Source of the DNA: Microlunatus lacustris
GTDB taxonomy: Bacteria > Actinomycetota > Actinomycetes > Propionibacteriales > Propionibacteriaceae
DNA: 64,000 nucleotides
Assembly: GCA_039527025.1 (NCBI GenBank)
Contig: BAAAJN010000009.1
Location: 112,355 to 176,354 of the forward strand
Direction: 5' to 3'
Below the pieces are notes generated by a model that was not told where the DNA came from, did no database searches, and worked only from the letters and a program-made list of their open reading frames with translations. Within the stretch, counting starts at the first letter, position 1. Every line of letters begins with the position of its first letter. Both the position numbers and the translations under genes were made by a program. Positions 1 to 7,682 of this stretch are shown piece by piece.

Positions 1-1981
1 CCCGGCGCAGCGCGTACCAGAGCGGCTTGCGGATGCCGTGGCTGTCGACGGCGGCCCAGGAGACGACCGGCCAGTTGTCGTTCAGCTGCCACACCACCGC
101 GCCGCGGTTGAGCGGGTAGTGGCTGCGGAAGTGCTCGATGCCGAAGGCGACGGCGCGGGCCTGGTTGAGCGAGGTCAGCCAGTGCCAGTCGTCCATGTCG
201 GCCCGGCCGGCGCCGTCGCCCTGCTCCGACGACACCGGCCAGCGCGGCAGGTGCGCACCCAGCCCGCGCTCCAGCTTGAGGTTGCCCTCGTGCGCCTTCT
301 GGTGCACCAGCATCTGCGGACCGTAGGGGTCGAGCGGCTCGTCGTGCACCACCGAGGTGAGTGTCGACCAGGCCGCCGGGCCCTGGAAGCCGAACTCGGA
401 GACGAAGCGGGCCGGGTAGTCGCGGTAGTGGTCGTAGTCGACCTGGTTCCACACGTCCCAGATGTGCATGGTGCCGTTGCGGTGGTCGTTCGGGTGCGCG
501 TACTTCATGAACGAGTACGGGCTGCCCGGGCTGTACGGGGTCCGCGGGTCCAGCTCGGCGACGATCGCGGGCAGCAGCTCGGTGTAGTAGCCGTCGCCCC
601 AGCTGCGGCCGGCCAGAGCGGTCCGCCAGCCCCACTCGACGTAGCCCCAGATGTTCTCGTTGTTGCCGTTCCAGAGCACCAGGCTGGCGTGCTGGGACAG
701 CCGGGTGACGGCCTCCCGGGCTTCGGCCTCCACCTCGCGGCGCAGCGGCTCGTCCTCGCTGTAGGCGGCGCAGGCGAACAGGAAGTCCTGCCAGACCAGC
801 ACGCCGGCCTCGTCGCAGGCGCGGTAGAAGTGCTCGCTCTCGTAGATGCCGCCGCCCCAGACGCGGAGCAGGTTCATCCCGGAGGCGACGGCCTCGGCCA
901 CCCCGGCGCGGTAGGTCTCCTCGGTCAGCCGGGTGATCAGGGCGTCGTCCGGGATCCAGTTCGCGCCCTTGACGTACACCGGCTGGCCGTTCACCGCCAG
1001 CACGAACTCGGTGCCGTCAGGGTCCGGCTCAGTGCTCAGGGTGACGGTCCGGAACCCGACCCGGCCCGACCAGGTGGCGAGCGTCCCGGCGGGTCCACCG
1101 ACCTCGACGGCGACGTCGTGCAGCGGCTGCTCCCCGTACCCACGGGGCCACCAGGCCTCGACGTCGACCACCCGCTGCACGACCACGACCTCGGCCTGAC
1201 CAGGCTGGGCGACCGCCTGCGCCTGCTCCCGACCCACCTGCACGGTGACCGCGACCGGCTCGGCGGCGCCGCCCGCCCACTGCAGGTGCACGTGGGTCTC
1301 CAGGACTCCGTCGGTGCCCTCCAGGGTGGCCAGCGGACGGACGGCCGAGAGGCGCACGCCACTCCAGGACTCGATCCCGATCGACTTCCAGATGCCGGCG
1401 CCGGCGAGGTCGGGACCCCAGTCCCAGCCGTACTGGCTGGCCATCTTGCGGAGGGCGTTGAAGGGGTGGCCGTAGGCGCGCGGACGGTCGCCGAGCTCGG
1501 CCGCCAGCCGCTCGGCCCCGGTCACCGGCGCCTCGAAACGGACCTCGAGGGTGTTGGTGCCCTCGACCAGCACGGCGCTGACGTCGATGCGGTGGCTGCG
1601 GTGCTCGTTCGCCGTGCGGGCGACCTCGGTGCCGTTGAGCAGGACCGTGGCCAAGGTGTCGAGCCCGTCCGCCACCAGCTCGTGGTGGTCCTCGGGCCCA
1701 CCGGTCCAGGTGAACGCGGCGCGGTAGGACCAGCTCGTGCGGCCGATCCAGGCCAGCGCCGCCTCGTGGTCGCCGTCGAAGGGGTCGGGAACCAGCCCGG
1801 CCGCCAGCAGGTCGGTGTGCACCTCACCCGGCACGGTCGCGGGCAGCGGGCCGGTCCCGACGCCGGCGAAGGCCTCGGGCACCGGGTCCAGCGCGGTCAG
1901 GGTCCAGGCGGTGCCGCCGACGGAGTCCAGGGAGGTCCGGCGGAGAGGGCGCGTCGTCGCGGGGAGAGAATTCGCAGTCAC
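1..1981 (-). CDS. Beta-mannosidase, glycoside hydrolase family 2 (C-terminus cut by window edge)
   Basis: This enzyme should release terminal beta-D-mannose from mannosides or manno-oligosaccharides. About 660 codons are visible on the minus strand and the frame is still open at base 1. The N-terminal half looks like the GH2 sugar-binding and immunoglobulin-like domains. The TIM-barrel part carries WNGNNE, whose Glu at about residue 442 is the expected acid/base, and SEFGFQ, whose Glu at about 529 is the expected nucleophile. No signal peptide is seen, so the protein is probably cytoplasmic. The GTG at 1981 was taken as start; an in-frame GTG at 1990 is possible. It is transcribed divergently from the glycosyltransferase at 2224. 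Beta-mannosidase is preferred over beta-galactosidase because of the WNGNNE and SEFGFQ context. Confidence 0.88.
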   Translation of the reverse strand, partial: MTANSLPATTRPLRRTSLDSVGGTAWTLTALDPVPEAFAGVGTGPLPATVPGEVHTDLLAAGLVPDPFDGDHEAALAWIGRTSWSYRAAFTWTGGPEDHHELVADGLDTLATVLLNGTEVARTANEHRSHRIDVSAVLVEGTNTLEVRFEAPVTGAERLAAELGDRPRAYGHPFNALRKMASQYGWDWGPDLAGAGIWKSIGIESWSGVRLSAVRPLATLEGTDGVLETHVHLQWAGGAAEPVAVTVQVGREQAQAVAQPGQAEVVVVQRVVDVEAWWPRGYGEQPLHDVAVEVGGPAGTLATWSGRVGFRTVTLSTEPDPDGTEFVLAVNGQPVYVKGANWIPDDALITRLTEETYRAGVAEAVASGMNLLRVWGGGIYESEHFYRACDEAGVLVWQDFLFACAAYSEDEPLRREVEAEAREAVTRLSQHASLVLWNGNNENIWGYVEWGWRTALAGRSWGDGYYTELLPAIVAELDPRTPYSPGSPYSFMKYAHPNDHRNGTMHIWDVWNQVDYDHYRDYPARFVSEFGFQGPAAWSTLTSVVHDEPLDPYGPQMLVHQKAHEGNLKLERGLGAHLPRWPVSSEQGDGAGRADMDDWHWLTSLNQARAVAFGIEHFRSHYPLNRGAVVWQLNDNWPVVSWAAVDSHGIRKPLWYALRR

Positions 1982-2049
1982 CCGCGGCACGTTACTTGAC
2001 CGGTTCAGCGGTCCTCAAGGTTGCTGCTCCCGACCGAGGCGCCGGACGG

Positions 2050-2132
2050 TTGAGGTGACCTCAGGAGGGACTTCAGTCCCGCTTGAGGTGACCTGAGGAC
2101 GGACCTCGGTCCTGAGCAAGTCCTCACGAGGA
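2050..2132 (+). promoter_or_regulatory. Two tandem 33-bp repeat units with palindromes and short hairpins in a glycosyltransferase leader
   Basis: Each unit begins TTGAGGTGACCT (2050 and 2083, period 33). Each holds a near-palindrome centred on GGTGACC (2051-2063 is perfect around one central base) followed by a two-base-loop hairpin, GGGACT-TC-AGTCCC at 2067-2080 and GGACC-TC-GGTCC at 2101-2112. A third small hairpin, TCCT-CACG-AGGA at 2121-2132, runs into a GAGGAGG purine run. The array lies in the 242-bp divergent spacer between the beta-mannosidase and the GT2 gene. It looks like a tandem operator or a structured 5' leader. I do not recognise a known riboswitch class. Confidence 0.5.
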
Positions 2133-2223
2133 GGTGCGGGGAGCCCGATCTCGTCGCGACGTCGCAGCGGCACGCTTCTGGTGCCGGGCTGGACCTGCCC
2201 GAGACGTCCCCAGGAGTGAAGAG

Positions 2224-3720
2224 TTGAACCACATCGCCGATGAGCTCGCCGAGCTCGACACCACCCTCCCCCAGGAGCACCGCAGCAGCACGCTGCCGGC
2301 GCCGCGGCCCGGCCTCGAGGCCTACGTCCACCAGTTCCGCGCCGAGGTCGACGCGCTGCCGACCTACCGCCCGGTGGTCGCCGCGGTCATCCCCGCCTAC
2401 AACGAGGCCGAGACCATCGAGGCCGTGCTGCGCTCGCTGCTGCGCCAGACGCGGCTCCCGGACCAGATCCACGTGGTCGTCAACAACTCCAAGGACGAGA
2501 CGTTCGCGCTGGCCGCGAAGTTCGCCGGCCCCCGGACGTCGAAGCGCAAGCCGGTCAAGGGCGGCGAGCGGCAGCGCACCGAGGTGTTCGTCCACGACAT
2601 CGGGGAGAACCCGGACAAGAAGGTCGGCGCGCTCAACTACGGCTTCTCCCTGGTCGGCGGGGCCGACTACCTGCTGGGCGTGGACGGCGACACGACGCTG
2701 GCCACGGACGCGGTGGAGAAGCTCGAGGCCGAGATCGTCTCCGACACCCGGATCGGCGGCATCTCCGCCATCTACAGCATCGACGACACCGCCAGCAAGG
2801 GCCTGGTGGCCAGGCTGCTGATCGCCGGCCAGCGCACGCAGTTCGCCGCCTTCAACATGCAGAACATGCTGCGGGGCCGGAACATGGCCGTGCTCGGCGG
2901 CCAGTGCTCGATCTTCTCCATGAAGGCGCTGCGCGCGGTGATGGCGGAGAACCACCAGAAGACCCCGTGGGTGAACGACTCCGAGGTGGAGGACTCCCTG
3001 CTGTCGCTGCAGATCAAGTCCGCCGGCTACCTGACCAAGATCTCCGCCCACGCCCGTGCCGACGTGGGCGGCATGACCACTGTCCGCTCGCTCGACGGCC
3101 AGCAGGTCAAGTGGAACTACGGCGCCATCGACCTGATGTGGCCCGGCCAGCGGGGCGACACCAAGGGTCAGCCCTTCCACCCCAACCTGCGGCTGCGCTG
3201 GGCCGAGAACATCGGCATGGCCACCAACATCTTCACCCGGGTGGCCTTCGTCATGCTGCTGGCGGCGGCGCTGTCGATCCACGCCTTCGTGTTCTCCCCG
3301 GTGTGGCTGGTCCCGCCGGTGGTCGCGGTCCTGCTCAACGTCCGGATCGCCTACTCGATGAAGAACCGCACCTGGCGCGACGTGGCCTTCGCGGCGACCG
3401 GCATCCCGGCGGAGATCTACATGTGGCTGCGGGCCGGCCACTTCATCCGGGCCTGGGCGAAGTTCCTCTCCAGGGTCAAGGTCGACAACTGGGCCGAGCA
3501 GGCCAGGGCCGAGCGCGGCTCGGGCAACTCCCACCTGACGCCGCTCATCATCCTCGGCGTCTCCTTCGTGGTCCTCGGCTACACCTGGTTCCAGCTGCCC
3601 ACCCTCATCCAGTCCTCGATCCTGTGGCTCGGTTGGCCGGTGCTCTACGTGGTCACCATCGCCCAGACCATCGTCATGATCGGCAAGCTCTTCCGCCGCC
3701 AGCGCGGCTACCGGGTCTGA
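2224..3720 (+). CDS. Membrane-bound GT2 family glycosyltransferase, cellulose-synthase-like
   Basis: This 498-aa protein probably polymerises or transfers a nucleotide-sugar at the inner face of the membrane. The N-terminal GT-A domain (about residues 50-310) contains AVIPAYNEAE, the metal-binding VDGDTT, and EVED as candidate catalytic acid. Where processive GT2 enzymes usually have QxxRW this one has QQVKW. Four or five hydrophobic segments follow, with a cytoplasmic stretch between the second and third. The TTG start at 2224 was chosen because AGGAG at 2212-2216 sits 7 nt upstream; the in-frame GTG at 2134 has no spaced ribosome binding site and would add an arginine-rich tail. The product (polysaccharide, glycolipid or oligosaccharide) cannot be read from sequence. 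Confidence 0.82.
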   Translation: MNHIADELAELDTTLPQEHRSSTLPAPRPGLEAYVHQFRAEVDALPTYRPVVAAVIPAYNEAETIEAVLRSLLRQTRLPDQIHVVVNNSKDETFALAAKFAGPRTSKRKPVKGGERQRTEVFVHDIGENPDKKVGALNYGFSLVGGADYLLGVDGDTTLATDAVEKLEAEIVSDTRIGGISAIYSIDDTASKGLVARLLIAGQRTQFAAFNMQNMLRGRNMAVLGGQCSIFSMKALRAVMAENHQKTPWVNDSEVEDSLLSLQIKSAGYLTKISAHARADVGGMTTVRSLDGQQVKWNYGAIDLMWPGQRGDTKGQPFHPNLRLRWAENIGMATNIFTRVAFVMLLAAALSIHAFVFSPVWLVPPVVAVLLNVRIAYSMKNRTWRDVAFAATGIPAEIYMWLRAGHFIRAWAKFLSRVKVDNWAEQARAERGSGNSHLTPLIILGVSFVVLGYTWFQLPTLIQSSILWLGWPVLYVVTIAQTIVMIGKLFRRQRGYRV

Positions 3721-3862
3721 CCGACCGACCCCCGGCACTCCTCGACCGGCTGGACCTCCGGCTCGGGCGGGGGGCGCCGGCACGGCGTCGGCGGCTGCTA
3801 CGTTGGGGCCGCTCGGGGACCCACGCCCGCCCGCTGCCGGCGGGCCGACGGAAGAGAGCCCT

Positions 3863-4477
3863 GTGACGAACGGCCGCACCGGCGCCCCCCTGGTGACCCT
3901 GCTGATGACCACCCTGCTGCTCGCGGGCTGCGGAACTCCTCCCTGGGACGAGGGCGCGTCGGCCACCGCCAGCCCGGTCCCCAGTGCCAGCCCGAGCCCG
4001 TCGGCCTCGAAGCCGGCGGAGGTGCAGAACGACCTGGCGAAGGGTTCGGCCGAGCGGACGCTGACGGCGGGCGGGGTGGAGCTCGCCGTCACCTACTTCT
4101 CCACCCTGGACCTCGGCCGGTGGACCCCGGCGGCGACCAAGCCGCTGAGCCTGGCCCTCAGCGCGAGCTTCGCCGACGGCAGCGAGCAGGACATCTTCCT
4201 GAAGCAGGTGAGGGCCACCGTCGACGTGGCGGCGCCTGACGGGCCGCTGCCGGCCGCCGAGCCGCTGGTCGACCAGGCCAGCGTGGCCCCGGGCTACCTG
4301 GTCACCAGCCCGATCTCCTACAGCCAGGTGTTCACGGTCCCCACGCTGCCCCCGGAGGCCACCACGCTGACCCTGAACCTGACGTACGAGCTGCTGGCCC
4401 CGAGTGCTCCGAAGTCGAAGACCTACCTGAAGCAGAGCGCCAGCGACACCCTGGTGATCGCGCTCGCCGGGACCTGA
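3863..4477 (+). CDS. Secreted lipoprotein, function unknown
   Basis: This 204-aa protein has a lipoprotein signal peptide ending LLLAGC, with the lipidated Cys at residue 23. A Ser/Pro/Ala-rich linker of about 30 residues follows, typical of actinobacterial lipoproteins that need a tether to the outer face of the membrane. The remaining ~140 residues are rich in beta-prone segments and contain no motif I recognise; the layout resembles an immunoglobulin-like fold. The GTG start at 3863 follows a GAAGAGAG purine run. It is 142 bp after the glycosyltransferase in the same direction, so it could be co-transcribed, but the gap also leaves room for its own promoter. Confidence 0.75.
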   Translation: MTNGRTGAPLVTLLMTTLLLAGCGTPPWDEGASATASPVPSASPSPSASKPAEVQNDLAKGSAERTLTAGGVELAVTYFSTLDLGRWTPAATKPLSLALSASFADGSEQDIFLKQVRATVDVAAPDGPLPAAEPLVDQASVAPGYLVTSPISYSQVFTVPTLPPEATTLTLNLTYELLAPSAPKSKTYLKQSASDTLVIALAGT

Positions 4478-4502
4478 GCCCGGGGCGGGAAGGCGCTGCG
4501 GC

Positions 4503-4844
4503 TCAGAACACCACCTCGTAGTCGGTGGCCACGTCGGCGGCCTCGAAGGACCGGAACCGTCGCCACAGTGCGGCGACGTCGGGGTGCTCGGCCAGGTAGC
4601 GCGTGAGCTCCTCGGACTCCTCGTCCTCGCGCGTGAAGTACCGGTCGCGGTCCTCGTCGCTGTCCATCTCGAACACCAGCAGGTACTTCCCGGCGCGCCG
4701 TCCGCGGTCGCCGCGGAGCAGGTGGGCCTTCCAGCCGGGCAGCAGCGGTTGGCCGGCCACCTCCTCGGCGAACCACTCCTCGTACTCCGCCGGGTCCACC
4801 TCCGGCCGCAGCTCGATCTCGTGCATGCCGTACACCGTGGCCAT
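4503..4844 (-). CDS. Small acidic hypothetical protein, ferredoxin-like (dimeric alpha/beta barrel) type
   Basis: This 113-aa cytoplasmic protein is rich in Asp and Glu. It has the alternating pattern of a ferredoxin-like alpha/beta barrel: a first strand near residues 3-12 (VYGMHEIEL), a helix with YEEWFAEE, and a strand KYLLVFEMDS near the middle. NIPSNAP, Dabb and monooxygenase-like domains share this layout. No catalytic residues stand out and I do not assign a function. It converges on the lipoprotein gene with a 25-bp gap. A purine run (GAGGGG) precedes the ATG at 4844. Confidence 0.65.
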   Translation of the reverse strand: MATVYGMHEIELRPEVDPAEYEEWFAEEVAGQPLLPGWKAHLLRGDRGRRAGKYLLVFEMDSDEDRDRYFTREDEESEELTRYLAEHPDVAALWRRFRSFEAADVATDYEVVF

Positions 4845-4920
4845 GGGACCCCTCTCGACGCCGAGTGCGCGGTGCCCATGTTCCCACCCGGGCTCCCCGC
4901 GCCGCGCAGGGGTGCGGACC

Positions 4921-6519
4921 TCAGTCCTCGGCGACGCCCAGCCCCGCCAGCACCAGGTCGGGGTGGTTGCGCCGGACGGTGGCCAGCCGCCAGGTGTTGG
5001 GGAACAGGGCGATCGTCGTCCCGTCGGAGCCCGTGGCGACCTCGACGTTGCTCTCCGAGCCGAGCACGTCCTGGGCAGCGGGGACGGTGCGCTGGGCGAC
5101 GGTGTGCGCCAGCGGCTCCAGGCTGACCGGGCAGTTGAACTCGTGCGTCATCCGGTCGGCCACCACCTCGTACTGCATCTGGCCGACGGCGCCGAGGATC
5201 GGCTGCTGCGGCCCGCGCAGCTGGGAGGTGAGCAGCTGGATGACGCCCTCGCGGTCCAGCTGGCTGAGCCCTTTGTGGAACTGCTTGTGCTTGCTGGTGT
5301 CGCGGGCGTTGACCACCTGGAAGTGCTCCGGTGCGAAGCGGGGGATGGGCGGGAACTCCACGGCCCGGTCGAGGTAGAGGGTGTCGCCGGGGCGCAGCGC
5401 GTTGGCGTTGACCAGGCCGACGACGTCGCCCGGCCAGGCGAGGTCGACGGTCTCCCGCTCGCGGCCGAAGAACTGGTGGGCGTACTTGGTGGCGAAGGGC
5501 CGCCCGGTCGGCTGGTGGGTCAGGGTCATGCCGCGCTCGAAGACGCCGGAGCAGACGCGGATGAAGGCGATCCGGTCGCGGTGGGCGGCGTTCATCCCGG
5601 ACTGCACCTTGAAGACGAAGCCGGAGAACGGGTCGTCGACCGGCCGGAGCCCGCCGGCGGTGTCGCGCCGGGCCTCCGCCGCCGGTGCGTGCTCGACGAT
5701 GACGTCGAGCAGCCGGCCGATGCCGATGTTGAGCACCGCGGCGCCGAACAGCACCGGAGTGGTCGCCGCGGCGAGGAACAGCTCCTGGTCGTGCCCCTCG
5801 AGCAGCCCGACCTCGTCCTGGGCGGTCTCCCAGCGGGACCCCACCTGCGCCGCGGCCTCGCCCGGGTCGACGAGGTGCTCCTCGGCGATCGTGGCACCGC
5901 CGGCGGTGCGGGTGAACCGGGCGAGCTCACCGGTGCGGCGGTCGACCAGCCCGGCGAAGTCGCCGGCGATGCCCACCGGCCAGGTGAGCGGGGTGGGCAC
6001 CAGGCCGGTCCGGGTCTCGATCTCGTCCATCAGGGCGAGGGCGTCGAGTCCGGGCCGGTCCCACTTGTTGATCATGGTGATCACCGGGAGCTTGCGGCGC
6101 CGGCACACGTCGAACAGCTTCATCGTCTGGGCCTCGAGGCCCTTGGCCGCGTCGACCAGCATGATCACCGAGTCCACCGCGGCGAGCACCCGGTAGGTGT
6201 CCTCGGAGAAGTCGGCGTGCCCCGGGGTGTCGACGAGGTTGACGACCACCCCGTCGTGCTCGAACTGGACGGCGGCGGAGCTGATCGAGATGCCGCGCTG
6301 CTGCTCCATGCTCATCCAGTCCGACACCGTCGCCTTGCGGCCGGCCTTGCCGTGGGTGGCCCCGGCCCGGCCGATGGCGCGGGCGTGCAGCAGCAGGGCC
6401 TCGGTCAGGGTCGACTTGCCGGCGTCGGGGTGGGAGATGACGGCGACCACGCGGCGCCGGGCCGCCTGCGAGGCGACCTCGCCGGCGTCGGGCAGGGCAG
6501 CGGTCGCGGTTTCGAGCAC
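4921..6519 (-). CDS. prfC: Peptide chain release factor 3
   Basis: RF3 is a ribosome-dependent translational GTPase that removes RF1/RF2 after peptide release. The 532-aa product has the G1 motif SHPDAGKST near residue 30, switch II DTPGHADF, and the G4 motif NKWD. The RF3-specific segment WMSMEQQRGISI lies between G1 and G3. Domain II and a C-terminal domain with GAVGQMQYEVV follow, and the length is normal for the family (about 530). The GTG at 6519 is preceded by a TAGAGT hexamer at 6526-6531 with only 6 nt between, which suggests a leaderless transcript. It sits between short genes of unknown function and shows no operon partners. Confidence 0.96.
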   Translation of the reverse strand: MLETATAALPDAGEVASQAARRRVVAVISHPDAGKSTLTEALLLHARAIGRAGATHGKAGRKATVSDWMSMEQQRGISISSAAVQFEHDGVVVNLVDTPGHADFSEDTYRVLAAVDSVIMLVDAAKGLEAQTMKLFDVCRRRKLPVITMINKWDRPGLDALALMDEIETRTGLVPTPLTWPVGIAGDFAGLVDRRTGELARFTRTAGGATIAEEHLVDPGEAAAQVGSRWETAQDEVGLLEGHDQELFLAAATTPVLFGAAVLNIGIGRLLDVIVEHAPAAEARRDTAGGLRPVDDPFSGFVFKVQSGMNAAHRDRIAFIRVCSGVFERGMTLTHQPTGRPFATKYAHQFFGRERETVDLAWPGDVVGLVNANALRPGDTLYLDRAVEFPPIPRFAPEHFQVVNARDTSKHKQFHKGLSQLDREGVIQLLTSQLRGPQQPILGAVGQMQYEVVADRMTHEFNCPVSLEPLAHTVAQRTVPAAQDVLGSESNVEVATGSDGTTIALFPNTWRLATVRRNHPDLVLAGLGVAED

Positions 6520-6599
6520 CGCACGACTCTACCCGCCGAGGACACCCCGGCAGGGGTCGGCGGAAGTGGGGTCAGCGCCGAGGGCCGGCGGGAGGGCGG

Positions 6600-6770
6600 T
6601 CAGCGCGAGGTGCTGGGGGCCGGCGTGCGGCGGGTCAGCTTGTCGATCGTCGCCTGGTCGGCACCGAGCCGGCGCAGCGAGGAGGCGAGCTTGCGGGTGG
6701 CACTCACCGTCTGCACGGCGGGCCGGGTGATGACCGACGCGCGCGCCTTCTTGATGTTGCCGGGTGACAT
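6600..6770 (-). CDS. Small basic protein (56 aa), unknown function
   Basis: The translation starts MSPGNIKKARASVITRP and ends TRRTPAPSTSR. It is strongly basic (many Lys and Arg) with a predicted helix in the middle (SATRKLASSLRRLG). It is supported as a real gene by a good ribosome binding site (GGAGGGAAGG about 8 nt upstream of the ATG at 6770) and by third codon positions that are nearly all G or C. The overlapping frame that also reads open here gives a low-complexity His/Arg/Pro protein and is a shadow. It fills the gap between prfC and the GAF-like gene. A nucleic-acid or ribosome contact is possible from charge alone, but no function is assigned. Confidence 0.55.
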   Translation of the reverse strand: MSPGNIKKARASVITRPAVQTVSATRKLASSLRRLGADQATIDKLTRRTPAPSTSR

Positions 6771-6809
6771 GGGTGTCGCCTTCCCTCCGTGTGCCTTCCA
6801 TGGTACGCC

Positions 6810-7553
6810 TCAGCCCACCTGGGAGAGCAGCGCCTGACCCGTGAAGTTCAGCAGCCCGAGCACCTCGTCGCTGCTGAGCGAGTCGAGCCGTCCCTCCGGG
6901 CCGTCCAGGGCGAGGCAGCCGACCACCCGCGAGCGCGGGCCCGAGTCGTCGATGATCGGTGAGGTGACCACGACGGCGTACTTGTCCCGCACGTCGAGGT
7001 ACTCCTCGTGCTCAAGCCCCATCCGCAGGTCGTCGGGGAGCTGGCGCCACTCCTGCGGCGTGGGTTGACCCAGGTCGACCGACAGCTGCGCCAGGTCCAC
7101 CGCCACCACCTCGCCCTGGGTCACGCAGGCGCCGATGACGCCCTTCCCCGGCCGCCACGCGACGTCGGAGCTGACCGGCCGCCGCGAGGCCCGGACCCGG
7201 TGGACGCGGTGCAGCTCGGCCCGCCAGGGCCACCACCAGGCGTGGTCGGTGCGGTAGACCGCGATGCCGAGGTCGCGGTAGTCCAGCGGCGGGACCACCT
7301 GGTCGACCACCGCCCACAGCGTCGCGGTCAGGGTGATCTCGGCCAGCTCACGGCGCCGGCCGAGCCGCCGCTCGCGCCAGTCCCGCCAGGCCGCACCAAT
7401 GGTGGCCACCGCCGCCAGGGTCGCCGAGGTGACCACGCAGCCGACCACCACCACGGCGGGGACCGGGAACAGGTCGGCGCCGTCCAGCCCCAGCACCACC
7501 GCCGCCACCGCCGCGAGCAGCGCCGCGGCCGTCTTCACCACCGCCTTGGTCAT
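6810..7553 (-). CDS. Membrane protein with C-terminal GAF-like domain
   Basis: This 247-aa protein has two hydrophobic helices in the first ~55 residues (LLAAVAAVVLGL and VVVVGCVVTSATLAAVATIG). A cytoplasmic domain follows whose layout resembles GAF sensors: GIAVYRTD, a central WRPGKGVIGACVTQGE, and VVTSPIIDD...VVGCLALDG near the end. GAF domains bind small ligands or modulate signalling partners; no kinase or cyclase domain is attached, so an output partner would have to be encoded elsewhere. A GAGGAG site precedes the ATG at 7553. The 129-bp spacer to the LCP gene holds nothing I can identify. Confidence 0.7.
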   Translation of the reverse strand: MTKAVVKTAAALLAAVAAVVLGLDGADLFPVPAVVVVGCVVTSATLAAVATIGAAWRDWRERRLGRRRELAEITLTATLWAVVDQVVPPLDYRDLGIAVYRTDHAWWWPWRAELHRVHRVRASRRPVSSDVAWRPGKGVIGACVTQGEVVAVDLAQLSVDLGQPTPQEWRQLPDDLRMGLEHEEYLDVRDKYAVVVTSPIIDDSGPRSRVVGCLALDGPEGRLDSLSSDEVLGLLNFTGQALLSQVG

Positions 7554-7682
7554 CCGCGTGCTCCTCGATCCGTGCCGCCCGAGCCGGGGGAGGAACGGGT
7601 ACGGAGAACGCTACGGACCGCCACTGACACTTCCGGGCTCAGCGCCGGCCGGCCGGGACCGGTCAGCGGTTCGTGCGGCAGA

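Noticed and set aside
38..1999. Plus-strand open frame over the beta-mannosidase
   Set aside because: The opposite strand encodes GH2 catalytic motifs WNGNNE and SEFGFQ; the plus frame is a low-complexity shadow.
6529..6801. 90-aa reading frame overlapping the small basic gene
   Set aside because: It gives a His/Arg/Pro-rich product without codon bias; the frame at 6600-6770 has the better ribosome binding site and third-position bias.
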